Shown one piece after another: positions 15,486-15,919 of a DNA stretch of 15,919 nucleotides (position 1 is its first letter; each line of letters begins with the position of its first letter). The notes beneath the pieces were generated by a model. The model ran no database searches, was not told the origin of the DNA, and worked only from the letters and a program-made list of their open reading frames with translations. The position numbers and the translations under genes were made by a program. Source of the stretch: CAYVCG01 sp964449985 (GTDB lineage Bacteria > Bacillota > Clostridia > Lachnospirales > WRAX01); the NCBI GenBank assembly GCA_964449985.1, contig CAYVCG010000047.1, forward strand, positions 1 through 15,919, written 5' to 3'.

Positions 15486-15514
15486 ATAATACCATAAGAT
15501 GATGATATTGTCAA
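15486..15514 (-). promoter_or_regulatory. Strong predicted minus-strand promoter downstream of the sortase gene
   Basis: On the minus strand, perfect TTGACA (15509-15514), exactly 17 nt of spacer ending in TGG, then TATTAT (15486-15491). The TGG gives an extended -10. This is the closest match to the sigma-A consensus in the window, yet no gene starts downstream of it. Confidence 0.65.
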
Positions 15515-15569
15515 TAATTTTCAATATAATTATTTTGTAATTGTATTAAATTTAAAGACTTTTACCATA

Positions 15570-15919
15570 TTATTCCTCAGATTGTCTATTATCTACAAGT
15601 TTTGCATTAATAACTAGCAAAGATTCATCTGGTAGGTTAGAACATGTAGACAGCGTTAGTATCCTATCCTCAGGGGTAACTTCAACGCCAGTATCAAAAA
15701 TAGAGCGAGACTTCATTTCGCCTAAAAGCTTTTCAAACTCTTTACCACGAAAATCAACCTGTATATAATAAAAATCTCTTCCGCTTATATAGACAGAGAA
15801 TATCTCCCATTTATAATCATCATAAATCGTATTAAATGTTACATACTTATGCGAATCTAAAAAATCTTTATCCAAATAATTTCGCAGGCTATGAAACATT
15901 ATATCGGCATTCATATTGT
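15570..15919 (-). CDS. Class B sortase, C-terminal part (5' end outside window)
   Basis: Sortases are membrane-anchored cysteine transpeptidases on the outer face of the membrane that join secreted proteins to the cell wall; class B members usually act on heme-uptake proteins or other special substrates. The visible 115 residues carry the class B pattern: SLRNYLDKDFLDSHKYV near the left, WEIFSVYI, YIQVDF, KSRSIFDTGVEVT and the active-site LTLSTCSN, with Cys at 15642-15644. The first visible codons read Asn-Met-Asn and are preceded by the last two bases AC of a codon, consistent with the catalytic His of the usual His-Asn-Met motif, so the ATG at 15914 is internal and the gene continues to the right. 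The expected catalytic Arg after the Cys is not seen: the segment reads NLPDESLLVINAK. No terminator follows directly. Confidence 0.85.
   Translation of the reverse strand, partial: NMNADIMFHSLRNYLDKDFLDSHKYVTFNTIYDDYKWEIFSVYISGRDFYYIQVDFRGKEFEKLLGEMKSRSIFDTGVEVTPEDRILTLSTCSNLPDESLLVINAKLVDNRQSEE

Larger units (their letters stand above)
15108..15569. other. Intergenic region with hairpins, a minus-strand promoter and no ordinary gene
   Basis: This 462-bp, very AT-rich stretch contains no ORF of usual size. It holds four inverted repeats (15119-15138, 15172-15193, 15262-15278, 15296-15329), a strong minus-strand promoter (15486-15514) pointing toward two of them that look like minus-strand terminators, and a 23-codon plus-strand ORF with a good ribosome binding site. 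Each is listed separately. Confidence 0.7.

Noticed and set aside
1..15919. CRISPR array, tRNA or rRNA gene, insertion sequence or phage gene
   Set aside because: No regularly spaced repeats, cloverleaf, transposase-like frame or terminal inverted repeats were seen on either strand.

Overview
The window looks like a chromosomal segment of an anaerobic, low-GC Gram-positive bacterium, most likely a member of the Clostridia. The evidence is AT-rich DNA with strong GGAGG-type ribosome binding sites and frequent TTG/GTG starts, a spoVD-murE-murF-mraY-murD-ftsW gene order as in Bacillus and clostridia, a desulfoferrodoxin-type superoxide reductase (an anaerobe's oxygen defence), and a class B sortase. 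This assignment is inference from gene content; no rRNA or other marker is present.

Positions 1-8663 hold part of the division and cell wall (dcw) cluster, all on the minus strand and transcribed right to left: a SpoVD/FtsI-type penicillin-binding protein with one PASTA domain, MurE (meso-diaminopimelate type), MurF, MraY, MurD and an almost complete FtsW/SpoVE that runs off the left edge. MurE, MurF and MurD build the peptide stem, MraY makes lipid I, and the FtsW/PBP pair polymerises and crosslinks septal (or spore) peptidoglycan. A recognisable promoter lies in the gap before murE. Instead of mraZ, rsmH and ftsL, the gene upstream of the PBP is glgB (glycogen branching enzyme), followed by a clear intrinsic terminator.

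Positions 11033-11242 are a divergent promoter region. To the right, on the plus strand, come an M3-family oligoendopeptidase (pepF) and an O6-alkylguanine-DNA methyltransferase (ogt), probably one operon. holA (DNA polymerase III delta) lies on the minus strand and overlaps the 3' end of ogt tail to tail. A second divergent promoter region (14505-14738) separates holA from the desulfoferrodoxin gene and carries a 10-bp direct repeat and a dyad over the -10 of the latter.

Positions 15108-15569 hold no ordinary gene but are highly structured: four inverted repeats, a near-consensus minus-strand promoter that reads toward two tandem minus-strand terminators (a candidate small RNA), and, on the opposite strand, a 23-codon ORF with a strong Shine-Dalgarno. 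The right edge holds the C-terminal part of a class B sortase, cut off just after its presumed catalytic histidine.

Most of the window is housekeeping. The points worth a second look are the candidate RNA/peptide locus at 15.1-15.5 kb, the desulfoferrodoxin with three of four centre I cysteines, and the sortase fragment with no arginine at the expected catalytic position.
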